From: Gemmataceae bacterium
GTDB taxonomy: Bacteria > Planctomycetota > Planctomycetia > Gemmatales > Gemmataceae
Reading direction: 5' to 3'
DNA length: 37,050 nucleotides
Assembly (NCBI GenBank): GCA_028288765.1
Contig: JAQGHQ010000442.1
Span: 1 to 37,050, forward strand
Under the pieces are notes generated by a model that worked only from the letters and a program-made list of their open reading frames with translations, did not search any database and was not told where the DNA came from. This document shows positions 1 through 7,589 of the stretch, piece after piece; position 1 is the stretch's first letter, and each line of letters starts with the position of its first letter. The position numbers and the translations under genes were made by a program.

Positions 1-96
1 GGCCGCGACCCCGACGAGGTCCGCGACCTGCCGGTGTTCGAGCCGGTCCGCGGCGACGCGCGGTTCCTCAAGCTAGTCGAGGGGCTGCGGGACTGA
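1..96 (+). CDS. C-terminal fragment of an unidentified protein (gene begins before the window)
   Basis: An open frame runs from the first base to a TGA at 94-96 and encodes the last 31 residues of a protein, ending in LVEGLRD. The stretch LPVFEPVRGDARF resembles the tail that often closes TPR or kinase/TPR proteins in planctomycetes, but 31 residues are too few to assign a family. Codon use matches the neighbouring genes. The gene converges on the aminotransferase gene with only 5 bases between the two stop codons, so there is no room for a separate terminator. Confidence 0.6.
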   Translation, partial: GRDPDEVRDLPVFEPVRGDARFLKLVEGLRD

Positions 97-101
97 CCCG
101 C

Positions 102-1334
102 TCAGAACGTCAGCGCCATCCCCTTGAGCCGGGACATGGTCTCGGCCATCAGCGCGTCCTCCTCGGCCTCGTCCTTGGCGATGTACGTGACCGAGAACCG
201 CAGGAACGCGCCGGCGTCGTCCCACGGGACGCAGCACACGCTCTGCTCGCGGATCAGGTACTGGCTCGCCTCCTCGGCGTTGGCGAACGTGCGGCCGGCG
301 GCGCCCTTCGGGGCGCGGGTGTACAGGAAGTACGTACCGCCGGGCATCGTGCAGTCGAACCCCGTCTGCTTCAGCGCGGCCACGAGCTTCTTGAGCCGCC
401 GCTCGTACTTCGTCTTCACCGCCACGGGGATGCCCGGGTCGCGGAGGGCGGCGGCGGCGGCGTGCTGGATCGCCATGAACTGCCCGCTGTCCGAGTTGTC
501 CTTCACGTCGGCGTAGGCCTGCACGATCTTCGGGTGCCCGGCCACGAACCCGAGCCGCCAGCCGATCATGTTGAACCCCTTCGACATCGAGTGGACCTCG
601 ACGCCGACCTCCTTCGCGCCGTCCACCTGGAGGAAGCTCAGCGGCGCTCCGTGGTAGCTGAGGAGGATGTGGGCCGCGTCCTGCACCACGACCACCTGGT
701 TCTTGTGCGCGAAGTCGATGACGCGCTTGTAGAAGTCGGTGGTGGCGACTGCCCAGGTCGGGCTGTTCGGGTAGTTGATGACGAGCAGCTTGGCCCGCTT
801 CTTGACCTCCGCCGGGATGCCGTCGAGGTCCGGGAAGAACCCGTTCTCCTCCAGGAGCGGGAGGCGGTGGACCTCGCCGCCGTAGTACCGGGTGTGGGTC
901 CCGGCGACGGGATACCCGGGGACGGTCATGAGGGTGACGTCGCCGGGGTTGATGAAGCACGCCGGGAGCATGGCGTAGGCCGGCTTCGACCCGATGCAGT
1001 GACACACCTCCGCCGCCGGGTCGAGGGTGACGCCGAACTGCCGCTTCATGAACTCGGCGGCGGCGTCCTTGTAGGCCTGGATGCCGTTGTCGGCGTACCC
1101 GCGGTTCTCGACCTTGTCGACCTCCCGCTTGAGGGCGGCGCGGACGGCCGGGTCGGCCATGTCGTCGTTCTCGCCGATCCCGAAGTCGAGGAGCTTGCGG
1201 TCGGGGTGGTCGGCGAGGGCTTTCCGCTTGGCCCGCTTGATCTTCTCGAACTTGTAGATCTCGGTGCCCTTGCCGTAGTTGGCCCCGCCGATCCGGTCGG
1301 CGAAAAGGGTCTGGAACCAGGGGTCGGCGGACAT
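102..1334 (-). CDS. dapL: LL-diaminopimelate aminotransferase (DapL-type, class I/II PLP enzyme)
   Basis: This 410-residue protein matches the PLP-dependent DapL family, which converts tetrahydrodipicolinate to LL-diaminopimelate in one step for lysine and peptidoglycan precursor synthesis. Visible motifs are GSKPAYAM (115-122, cofactor phosphate region), NYPNSPT (187-193), QDAAH (218-222) and SMSKGFNMIGWR (249-260), where K252 is the expected Schiff-base lysine and R260 a substrate-binding arginine. The length is usual for DapL. The ATG at 1334 is chosen over an in-frame upstream start at 1454 because a GGAGG lies 9 bases before it and family homology begins right after it. It is the last gene of the minus-strand block, 163 bases after the ABC ATPase gene, so co-transcription is possible but not shown. 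A related aminotransferase acting on another amino acid remains possible. Confidence 0.85.
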   Translation of the reverse strand: MSADPWFQTLFADRIGGANYGKGTEIYKFEKIKRAKRKALADHPDRKLLDFGIGENDDMADPAVRAALKREVDKVENRGYADNGIQAYKDAAAEFMKRQFGVTLDPAAEVCHCIGSKPAYAMLPACFINPGDVTLMTVPGYPVAGTHTRYYGGEVHRLPLLEENGFFPDLDGIPAEVKKRAKLLVINYPNSPTWAVATTDFYKRVIDFAHKNQVVVVQDAAHILLSYHGAPLSFLQVDGAKEVGVEVHSMSKGFNMIGWRLGFVAGHPKIVQAYADVKDNSDSGQFMAIQHAAAAALRDPGIPVAVKTKYERRLKKLVAALKQTGFDCTMPGGTYFLYTRAPKGAAGRTFANAEEASQYLIREQSVCCVPWDDAGAFLRFSVTYIAKDEAEEDALMAETMSRLKGMALTF

Positions 1335-1497
1335 CGCGGACGGCCTCCGTTGGGTGGGATGCGAGATGTTGTATCGCGGGAGGCTCGTCCCGGGAGCGCG
1401 GCCGTCCCGGCCGCTCTTCGCGTGCGCGTGAGGAGGCGCGGGCGGGACGATCACCGTCTTTCCCCACGGTTGGTGTCCGCCACCCGGCCCTCCCCCA

Positions 1498-2916
1498 TCA
1501 CCCCCGCCCGTGCTCGTCCCACGGGGAGTCCCGGAAGTTGATCAGGATGCGCTCGATGAACGGCCGGCTCACGTCGCGGAACCGGTCGAACGTCTCCCGG
1601 TCGACGGTGTACACCTCGACCCGGTCGACCGCCCGGACGGTCGCGTTCCGCGGCTGGTCCATCAACAGGGCAACCTCCCCGAAGTACCGGCCCGGCCCCA
1701 TCTCGTCCACCTTCGCGGTCACCCCGTCGGCGGTCCGGAGGACCTCCACCGTGCCGCGACGGATCAGGTAGAACTTGCCGTGCTCGTCCACCCGGTCGCC
1801 CTGGTGGATGATGACCTGGCCCGGGTCGTACACCTCCACCCGCCCGGGGTAAGCCCGGAGGTGGTCCGGCCGGGCCGGGTGGTCGGGGTGGACCCCGATC
1901 AGGATCTGGTCGGCGATCTTCTGCTGCTCGTCCGGCAAGATCGCCGCGAACACCGGCGACTGCCGGAGCCCCTCCCGGACGAAGAGCCGCTCCGCCACCA
2001 CCACGTTCGACTCGATCCGCCCCCGGCCCATGTGGACGATCCGGTCGGCCAGGTTCATGATCCGGCCGTCGTGGGTCACGATCAGGCTCGTGGTCCCGGT
2101 CTCGGTCACGATTTTCCGGAGGAGCGGGATTTGCCAGTCGGCCAGCCGGCCGCCCTCGGACGCGTCGGCCGGCGGCCGGACCAGCTGGCGGAGTTCGTCG
2201 TCGGGCCGGTCGCGGGCCAGGCACCGCAGGAGGGTGACCACCGCGAGCCCGGTGTTCGCGTCGAGCGCGGCGGTGGGCTCGTCCGCGAGGACGAGCTTCG
2301 GGCGGTTGATCAGCGCCCGGGCGGTCGCCACCCGCTGCCGCTGCCCGCCGGACAGGGCGGCCGGCTTGTAGTCGGTCCGCGGCTTCTGCGGCTTCCCCTG
2401 GACGTCCCGGGTCCCGAGGAGCAGGTAGGTGAGGAAGTCGGCGGCGTCGGCGTCGGGGTCGGGCGAGCCGGGGCCCACCCGCTGGGCCATCCGCACGTTC
2501 TGGATCGCGGTCAGGGAGTCGAACAGGTTGTGCCGCTGGAAGATGAACCCGATCCGCCGGCGGACCTGCACCAGGTCCGGTTCGGCCATCCCGCGGAGCG
2601 TGGCGTACCCGCTCTGGTCGGGGTTCCAGATCTCGATCTGACCCTCTTGCAGCGTCCGGAGCCCGCCGATCAGCGTGAGCAGGGTCGTTTTCCCGGACCC
2701 GGACGGGCCGCTCATGATGACCATCTCGCCGGGCATCACCTCCAGGTCGTTGTCGAAGAGCACCTGGGTCCGGGTTTCCCCCTCGCCGAAGTGGTGGTTC
2801 ACCCCGGTGATGCGGAGGACGGGCTGCCCCGGCGGCGGCAGGGGCGATCCCGCCCCGCGCCCCGGCCCCGGGGCGGGAAGGAGAGGAGCGGCCGGTGGTG
2901 AGAGCTCAGAAGACAT
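1498..2916 (-). CDS. ABC exporter ATPase (DevA/LolD-like) fused to a cyclic-nucleotide-binding domain
   Basis: This 472-residue protein has two parts. The ATPase has Walker A GPSGSGKT (70-77), a Q-loop near 126, signature LSGGQ (188-192), Walker B LVLADEP (208-214) and the H-loop histidine at 282. About 40 extra residues lie between the D-loop and the H-loop compared with DevA/LolD relatives. The C-terminal part (about 360-455) is a cyclic-nucleotide-binding (CAP-ED) domain with the phosphate-binding cassette FGEVALL...PRNATV (412-427), retaining the glutamate and arginine that contact the nucleotide in known cAMP-binding proteins. It should power the two adjacent permeases. Its start codon overlaps the end of the preceding permease gene by 11 bases, which suggests translational coupling. 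Nucleotide control of export is an inference. The first 30 residues are proline-rich and probably disordered. Confidence 0.9.
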   Translation of the reverse strand: MSSELSPPAAPLLPAPGPGRGAGSPLPPPGQPVLRITGVNHHFGEGETRTQVLFDNDLEVMPGEMVIMSGPSGSGKTTLLTLIGGLRTLQEGQIEIWNPDQSGYATLRGMAEPDLVQVRRRIGFIFQRHNLFDSLTAIQNVRMAQRVGPGSPDPDADAADFLTYLLLGTRDVQGKPQKPRTDYKPAALSGGQRQRVATARALINRPKLVLADEPTAALDANTGLAVVTLLRCLARDRPDDELRQLVRPPADASEGGRLADWQIPLLRKIVTETGTTSLIVTHDGRIMNLADRIVHMGRGRIESNVVVAERLFVREGLRQSPVFAAILPDEQQKIADQILIGVHPDHPARPDHLRAYPGRVEVYDPGQVIIHQGDRVDEHGKFYLIRRGTVEVLRTADGVTAKVDEMGPGRYFGEVALLMDQPRNATVRAVDRVEVYTVDRETFDRFRDVSRPFIERILINFRDSPWDEHGRG

Positions 2917-4123
2917 CGGCCGGGTCCACCTTCTTCACCTTGCCGACCGCGAGCAGGCCGGACGCGGCGCACATCATCACGGTCAGCCCGAGGATCAGCC
3001 CGACCCGGCCGGGCGTGAGCCGCAGCGGCATGGCGGACAGGTCCGAGAGGAACACGTACGCCCCGTAGGTCACGACCATCCCGGGGACGAACCCGGCGGC
3101 GGCGAGGACGAGCGACTCCTGCATGACCACGAGGCTGAGATACCGGTTCGGGTAGCCGATGGCCTTGAGCGTGGCATACTCGGCGACGTGGTCGGCCACG
3201 TCGCTGGACAGGATCTGGTAGCAGATCACCATCCCGACCACGAACCCGAGCACCACCCCGGCCCCGAACGCGAACCCGATCGGGGTGCTCGCCCACCAGA
3301 ACTGCCGCTCCCGGTCCACCATCTCCGCCTTCGTCAGGACGACGACGTCCCCATCGCGGCCGATCGCGTCCTCGAGCCGCCGCCGGACCGCCTCCACGTC
3401 CGCCCCGGGCCGGACCCGGATCACCCCGAGGTCCACCTGGGCCATCGGGCTGAGTGGGTAGTACGGCTCGCGGAGGTAGCGGGAGAAGGTGCGGTCGCCG
3501 AGGACGAGCGTCCCGTCGGTGGAGAAATCGAACCCGAGGTCGAACCCGCCGACGAGGGTGATCTCGCGGCCGGAGAGTTCGGTCCGGGTCCCGGGTTCGA
3601 GCTTCCCGAACACGGTCTCGCCGGGGGAGCGGGGGGCGGGCCGCGGGCGGCTCTCCCGGTCGTACAGGGCGGTGCCCGGGGTGTTCAGTTTCGCCCACGC
3701 CCCGGGGTCGACGTTCGGCAGGTCCAGGGCCCCGGCCGCCGGGTCGACGCCGATCACCCGGAGCCGCCGGGTCTGGGCCCGCTCCCGGGGGTCGGCGGCG
3801 GTGTCCCGCAGCTCGCCGAACTGGTAGTCGAGGTAGACCGGGTGGGCGGACGCGACCCCCTGGACGCCCGCCGCCTGGTCCAGCCGGCGGCGGCTGAACC
3901 CCTCCTGGAACAGGAGCGCCGGACGGCTCGGGTTGACCAGGACGAGGTCGGCGTTCAGCCGGTTGAGCAGGACCGTGTTCCCGTCGAGCATCGCGTTCAT
4001 GATGCCGAGCTGGACGCCCATCAGGACGACCGCGAACCCGATCCCGGACGCGAACAGGGCGAACCGCACCCGGTCGTGGGCGAGGTTCCTCCAGGCCAGG
4101 GGTACAGCACGAGGGTAGGGCAT
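2906..4123 (-). CDS. ABC exporter permease, DevC/FtsX-like (second of two)
   Basis: This inner-membrane permease has an N-terminal transmembrane helix (FALFASGIGFAVVLMGVQLG), a large extracytoplasmic domain of about 230 residues, then three helices forming an FtsX domain. The cytoplasmic coupling motif AEYATLKAIGY and the ending VKKVDPADVF are typical of DevC-type MacB-like permeases. It probably pairs with the permease encoded just upstream (4244-5491) as a heterodimer served by the overlapping ATPase gene. The ATG at 4123 is preferred to an in-frame start at 4156 because homology starts at PRAVPLAWRNL and the upstream start would lie within a repeat. No good ribosome-binding site is visible. 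The exported substrate cannot be read from the sequence. Confidence 0.88.
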   Translation of the reverse strand: MPYPRAVPLAWRNLAHDRVRFALFASGIGFAVVLMGVQLGIMNAMLDGNTVLLNRLNADLVLVNPSRPALLFQEGFSRRRLDQAAGVQGVASAHPVYLDYQFGELRDTAADPRERAQTRRLRVIGVDPAAGALDLPNVDPGAWAKLNTPGTALYDRESRPRPAPRSPGETVFGKLEPGTRTELSGREITLVGGFDLGFDFSTDGTLVLGDRTFSRYLREPYYPLSPMAQVDLGVIRVRPGADVEAVRRRLEDAIGRDGDVVVLTKAEMVDRERQFWWASTPIGFAFGAGVVLGFVVGMVICYQILSSDVADHVAEYATLKAIGYPNRYLSLVVMQESLVLAAAGFVPGMVVTYGAYVFLSDLSAMPLRLTPGRVGLILGLTVMMCAASGLLAVGKVKKVDPADVF

Positions 4124-4136
4124 AGGTCGGAAATCA

Positions 4137-4241
4137 AATGCCGAATGACCCACCAATGATCCACCAATGACGAAGGGAAAACCGGACTGTCTGCTGTCTT
4201 TCGTTCGTCATTGGTGAGTCATTGGTGGGTCATTCGGCATT
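4137..4241. repeat. 38-bp near-perfect inverted repeat between the two permease genes
   Basis: The arms at 4137-4174 and 4204-4241 are reverse complements at 36 of 38 positions and are separated by 29 bases. Each arm is built of short near-tandem units containing CCACCAATGA or its complement. The right arm ends 2 bases from the stop codon of the upstream permease gene, and the left arm ends 13 bases before the start of the next. In the polycistronic RNA this would form a long hairpin. No U-tract follows, so it is not a typical intrinsic terminator. It may attenuate or stabilise the message, or be a mobile palindromic repeat. Confidence 0.85.
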
Positions 4242-4243
4242 GG

Positions 4244-5491
4244 TCAGAACAGGTCTGCCGGGTCGGCGGAGTGGACCTTCCGGACCGCCAGCAGGCCGGA
4301 CGCGAAGCACATCGCACAGGTCATCAGGAGGACCACCACCGCCCGCTCGGCGGTCATCGCGGTCGGAATCCCGCCCACCGTGCTGGCCACGTAGTACATC
4401 CCGAACGAGGCCACCAACCCGGGTACGTACCCGAGCACGGCGAGCAGCACCGCCTGCCACAAGACCACCCCGCTGAGGTACGGCGGGCGGTACCCGAGGG
4501 CCTTCACCGTGGCGTATTCCGGGAGCATGCCCCGGATGTCCGCGGCCATCATCTGGTACACGAAGATCACCCCGACTACGATCGCCAGCGCGACCGCGAC
4601 CGAGAGGAATTGGCCGACCGAGGTGAGCTCCATCCAGTACCGCCGCTCCTGCTCGTTCACCTCGTCGCGGGTAAGGACCCGGACGTCGCCCGGCAGGACC
4701 GTGCGCAGCTCCCGCTGCACGGCTCTAATGTCGGCCCCGGGGCGCAGGGTGACCAGTCCGAACGTCACCCGGCCCGACCGCTGCATGGTGTAGTCGGCGA
4801 ACGTCTCCTCGTTGCACATGAGCATCCCGTTCCAGCTGAACCCGGTGCCCAGCTCGAACCCGCCGACCACTTCGGCCCGCTTCCCGTTCAGCCGAATCGC
4901 GTTCCGGACTTCGGGATGGTTCGGGTCAGCCCCGGGTTCCCCGCCCTCCGGAATGCGGAGCAAGTCGTCCAGGCTGCCGAACTCCGGCTTGGACCGGACG
5001 TCGTACAGGAAAGCACCGAGCCGGGCGAGCTTCTCCCCCGCGGTCCGGCCCTCGTCCCGGGACGGGAATACCCTGCCCCGGTCGACCGCGAACACGTCGG
5101 CGGCGCGGCCCGGCGGGACCCCGAGCAGGTTGATGCTACCCAGCCCGCCCGGTGCGATCCGGCCGAACAATCCCTGGCGGGCCGGTTTCCGCCACGTCCC
5201 GACCCCGACCGAGAGGGGGAGGACGTCGGCCACCCCGTCCACCGACTCGGCCCGGGCCAGCCGGGCCCGGGAGAATTCGCCCGGGCGGCTGACGTCGGTG
5301 TACTCGGACGAGGTGACGATCAGGTCGAACCGGAGGGCGTCGTAGAGCATGGTGGCCGTCCGCCGGACCCCACCGAACATGCCGATTTCCATGAAGATCA
5401 GGGCGACCGCGAACGCCACCCCGGCGGCGGCGACCGCCGTCCGGGTCCGCTTGTGAGCGATGTTACTCCAGGCGAGCCCGAGGGGAGTCAT
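4244..5491 (-). CDS. ABC exporter permease, DevC/FtsX-like (first of two)
   Basis: The protein has about 415 residues. It has an N-terminal helix (TAVAAAGVAFAVALIFMEIG), a periplasmic domain of about 230 residues and a C-terminal FtsX-type three-helix region containing PEYATVKALGY and ending VHSADPADLF. These are marks of DevC-type permeases in MacB/LolC-like tripartite export systems. It lies between the HlyD-like gene upstream and a paralogous permease downstream, so the transporter probably uses a permease heterodimer. The ATG at 5491 is preferred over an in-frame GTG at 5506 because that GTG lies at the edge of a palindromic repeat. Neither start has an obvious Shine-Dalgarno sequence. 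Confidence 0.88.
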   Translation of the reverse strand: MTPLGLAWSNIAHKRTRTAVAAAGVAFAVALIFMEIGMFGGVRRTATMLYDALRFDLIVTSSEYTDVSRPGEFSRARLARAESVDGVADVLPLSVGVGTWRKPARQGLFGRIAPGGLGSINLLGVPPGRAADVFAVDRGRVFPSRDEGRTAGEKLARLGAFLYDVRSKPEFGSLDDLLRIPEGGEPGADPNHPEVRNAIRLNGKRAEVVGGFELGTGFSWNGMLMCNEETFADYTMQRSGRVTFGLVTLRPGADIRAVQRELRTVLPGDVRVLTRDEVNEQERRYWMELTSVGQFLSVAVALAIVVGVIFVYQMMAADIRGMLPEYATVKALGYRPPYLSGVVLWQAVLLAVLGYVPGLVASFGMYYVASTVGGIPTAMTAERAVVVLLMTCAMCFASGLLAVRKVHSADPADLF

Positions 5492-5505
5492 ATGGGTCCA
5501 GGTCA

Positions 5506-5622
5506 CCCAGGGCGTTGCCCTGGGCTAAGGGCTGTCACCCCTCCGGGGTGAGATTCGGAGTACACTGCCCAGGTTTTCACCCCATCGGGGTGGGAGCCCT
5601 TAGCCCAGGGCAACGCCCTGGG
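5506..5622. repeat. REP-like palindromic element, copy A (two double-hairpin arms)
   Basis: The left arm 5506-5551 and right arm 5577-5622 are reverse complements at 41 of 46 positions. Within each arm are two small hairpins: CCCAGGGC-GTT-GCCCTGGG and a CACCCC-NNN-GGGGTG unit whose three-base loop differs between arms while the stem is kept. A 25-base spacer separates the arms. The same architecture, including a similar spacer, occurs at 27643-27759. It lies between the HlyD-like gene and the first permease gene. It resembles REP/BIME elements in organisation. No transposase is present nearby. Confidence 0.9.
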
Positions 5623-5641
5623 CTGTCTTCGCGATTCGCGG

Positions 5642-6847
5642 CTATTTCCCCGGCCCCAGGCTCACCGTCACCTGGAGGCCGACGAACCGGGCCGCAACGG
5701 CGGAAGCCTCCTGGTCGAGGTGGGCCACCACCTCGACCACCCGGCGGTCCGTGTCCTCCCGGGGGCCGACCGCGAACACCTGGTTCCGGGCGATCATCCT
5801 GCTGATGTCCTGGTCGGACCGGACTGTCCCCTTGAGGGTGCGCGGCAACGCGGGGTTCGTCACCTCCACGGCGACCGGCCCGGTCCTCACCCACCCGGCC
5901 ACCCGTTCCACGTCCGATTCGTACACCTCGGCGATCGCGACCATCTGGTCGAGCTTGCCCATCTGGAGGATCGGGTCGATCCCGGTCGGCTGCCCGTCGT
6001 GGCCGCTCACCTTGAGCACGACCCCGTCGATCGGGGCCTTGAGGACGGTCAGGTCCAGGGCTTTCCGGGCCTGGGTCAGCTGTTCCTCGGACGATTTGAC
6101 CGGGGCCCGCGCCTCGGCCTCCGCCAGTTCCGCCCGCGCGGCCGCCAGCCGGGCGTCCGCCGCCTTCTTGTTCTCGGCGTAGGAGGTGACCGCCTTGTCC
6201 TTCGCGGCCTTCGCCGCGGTCAGCTCGGCGTCGGCCTGGTCGGCCCCCAGCCGGGCCTTCTCCAGGTCCTCGTCGGCCACCCGGACATTCTCCGCCCGGA
6301 GCATTTCGAGCCGGTCCACCATCTTGACCGCAGCCACCTTCTGTTTGGCGACGAACCCGATCTTCGCGTCGAGCGCGGCGAGGTCGCTCTTCTCGTTCGC
6401 GAGAACCTGGTTCACCTCGGCCTGCGCGGCGTCGATCTTCCTCTGCCCGGTCTCCTTGGACGCCTTGAGGGCGGCCTTCGCCTCCTCCAGGCGGGCGTCC
6501 GCGACCTTGACCTCTCCCTCCCGCTGCTCGCGGCTCGCGAGGGTGGCGATCGGGGTGCCGGACTTCAACACCGCGCCCGGGGTGAGCGGTTCCATCGCCT
6601 TGATCCGGTCCCCGGGCGGGCCGTACACCGGAACGACCCCGCCGGCCGGCTCCAGCCGGCCGAGGGCGGTCACCCGGTTCGGGCCGGTGTCGGTGTCGGT
6701 ACCCCCGGCCCCGGTCCGGCGGTCGGCGGACGTCCGACCGCTGTAGAGCAGGGCGGCCGCGGTACCCGCGGCAAACGCCCCGAGGACCAGGAGGGCGGTA
6801 ACCCAGGCTCGGGCGGGTCGCGGGGCGGAGCGGGGGCGGCTAGTCAT
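5642..6847 (-). CDS. HlyD-family periplasmic membrane fusion protein (DevB-like)
   Basis: This 401-residue protein has an N-terminal membrane anchor (WVTALLVLGAFAAGTAAALL), a first beta-barrel/lipoyl half containing VTALGRLEPAGGVVPV, a long alanine- and lysine-rich coiled-coil hairpin (roughly residues 95-260), then the second lipoyl half with LKAPIDGVVLKVSGHDGQ and a beta-barrel domain. This order is typical of HlyD/DevB adaptors that join inner-membrane ABC permeases to an outer-membrane channel. It is the first transporter gene of the minus-strand block, followed by copy A of the palindromic repeat and two permeases. No TolC-like partner is in the window. The ATG at 6847 is chosen because the basic pre-anchor segment starts there; an in-frame upstream start at 6868 is less likely. 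Confidence 0.9.
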   Translation of the reverse strand: MTSRPRSAPRPARAWVTALLVLGAFAAGTAAALLYSGRTSADRRTGAGGTDTDTGPNRVTALGRLEPAGGVVPVYGPPGDRIKAMEPLTPGAVLKSGTPIATLASREQREGEVKVADARLEEAKAALKASKETGQRKIDAAQAEVNQVLANEKSDLAALDAKIGFVAKQKVAAVKMVDRLEMLRAENVRVADEDLEKARLGADQADAELTAAKAAKDKAVTSYAENKKAADARLAAARAELAEAEARAPVKSSEEQLTQARKALDLTVLKAPIDGVVLKVSGHDGQPTGIDPILQMGKLDQMVAIAEVYESDVERVAGWVRTGPVAVEVTNPALPRTLKGTVRSDQDISRMIARNQVFAVGPREDTDRRVVEVVAHLDQEASAVAARFVGLQVTVSLGPGK

Positions 6848-6939
6848 GATGCACCATCGCGGTGGCACGCCGGGCGGGATCGGACGATCCCCCTGTCATC
6901 TTCTCACGGCGGGTCGTGTCGCGGCTACCCGGATCGTCG

Positions 6940-7308
6940 TTACGACCCGGGCGGGGACTGTACCACCCTGCCCGCGACCAGCCCCCACCACGCGACCTTG
7001 CATAAGACGTGCAAGCCCTGATCGATGTGGATGCTGTACAGCTTTTCGCATTTCCCGAAGTCGATCAGCCAGTGGGTGACGGTCTCGGCGACGGCGAACC
7101 AGACGGCCAGATACCAGTCGTCGTACCCCCAGCGGAGTAAGAACCCGACCGCCGCCCCGTGGAGCAGGGCGTGGGCGGTGAGCCAGTAGTACCACGGGAC
7201 CGCCTGCTGGAGCGGGTGGTTCGACCGGCGGCACTTGCACACGGCCATCGGGTCGGTCTGGAGCGCGAAATCCATCAGCGCGTGACCGGCCAACAGGAAG
7301 AACAACAT
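6940..7308 (-). CDS. DUF3307-family small membrane protein
   Basis: The 122-residue protein begins LFFLLAGHALMDFALQTDPMA, matching the HxxxDFxLQ pattern of DUF3307 proteins. A conserved-looking TAHALLHGAAVGFLL segment and a second VTHWLIDFGK segment follow. Several hydrophobic stretches suggest three or four membrane passes, and repeated His/Asp residues could bind metal or form a polar intramembrane site. Function is unknown for the family. The ATG at 7308, with GGGGAAC just upstream, is preferred over a start at 7356 that would add an arginine-rich extension. It precedes the exporter genes by 92 bases on the same strand, so it may be the first gene of that operon. Confidence 0.8.
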   Translation of the reverse strand: MLFFLLAGHALMDFALQTDPMAVCKCRRSNHPLQQAVPWYYWLTAHALLHGAAVGFLLRWGYDDWYLAVWFAVAETVTHWLIDFGKCEKLYSIHIDQGLHVLCKVAWWGLVAGRVVQSPPGS

Positions 7309-7437
7309 CGGCGTTCCCCGTCGGGTACGACGGACGATTGTATCCCGGCGGCCCACCCCCGGCGAAGCCCGCGCCCGGCGGGCTTCTGTCCGCCGGCCCG
7401 GGGTTCATTCCCCCCACCCTCACGACCGTCGCCGCCG

Positions 7438-7488
7438 CCCGCCCAGGTTCACCCCGGGAGCCCCGAGTCCAGGGCATCGCCCTGGAGG
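7438..7488. repeat. Degenerate half-copy of the REP-like palindromic element
   Basis: This stretch reads like a worn version of the right arm of the element at 5506-5622. A CCCAGGTTCACCCCGGGAG segment is followed by the mini-palindrome TCCAGGGCATCGCCCTGGA (7468-7486). The order of parts and the spacing match the full element, but the CACCCC/GGGGTG hairpin is shortened. It lies in the intergenic space between the divergent DUF3307 and methyltransferase genes. Confidence 0.6.
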
Positions 7489-7589
7489 GGAGGGACTTGT
7501 AGTTCTGAGGTTGGCGTTGACGACGGGCGGCGCGGCGGGCTACTCTCCTCCGGATTCCCCGCTCCGGTCCACGGAAGGGCCGCCCCGAC

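Noticed and set aside
2675..4159. A 494-residue plus-strand open frame opposite a permease gene
   Set aside because: The minus strand carries clear membrane helices and DevC motifs; the antisense frame is a composition artefact.
5504..5506. GTG as the start of the first permease
   Set aside because: It lies at the edge of the palindromic repeat; the ATG at 5491 starts the conserved permease N-terminus.
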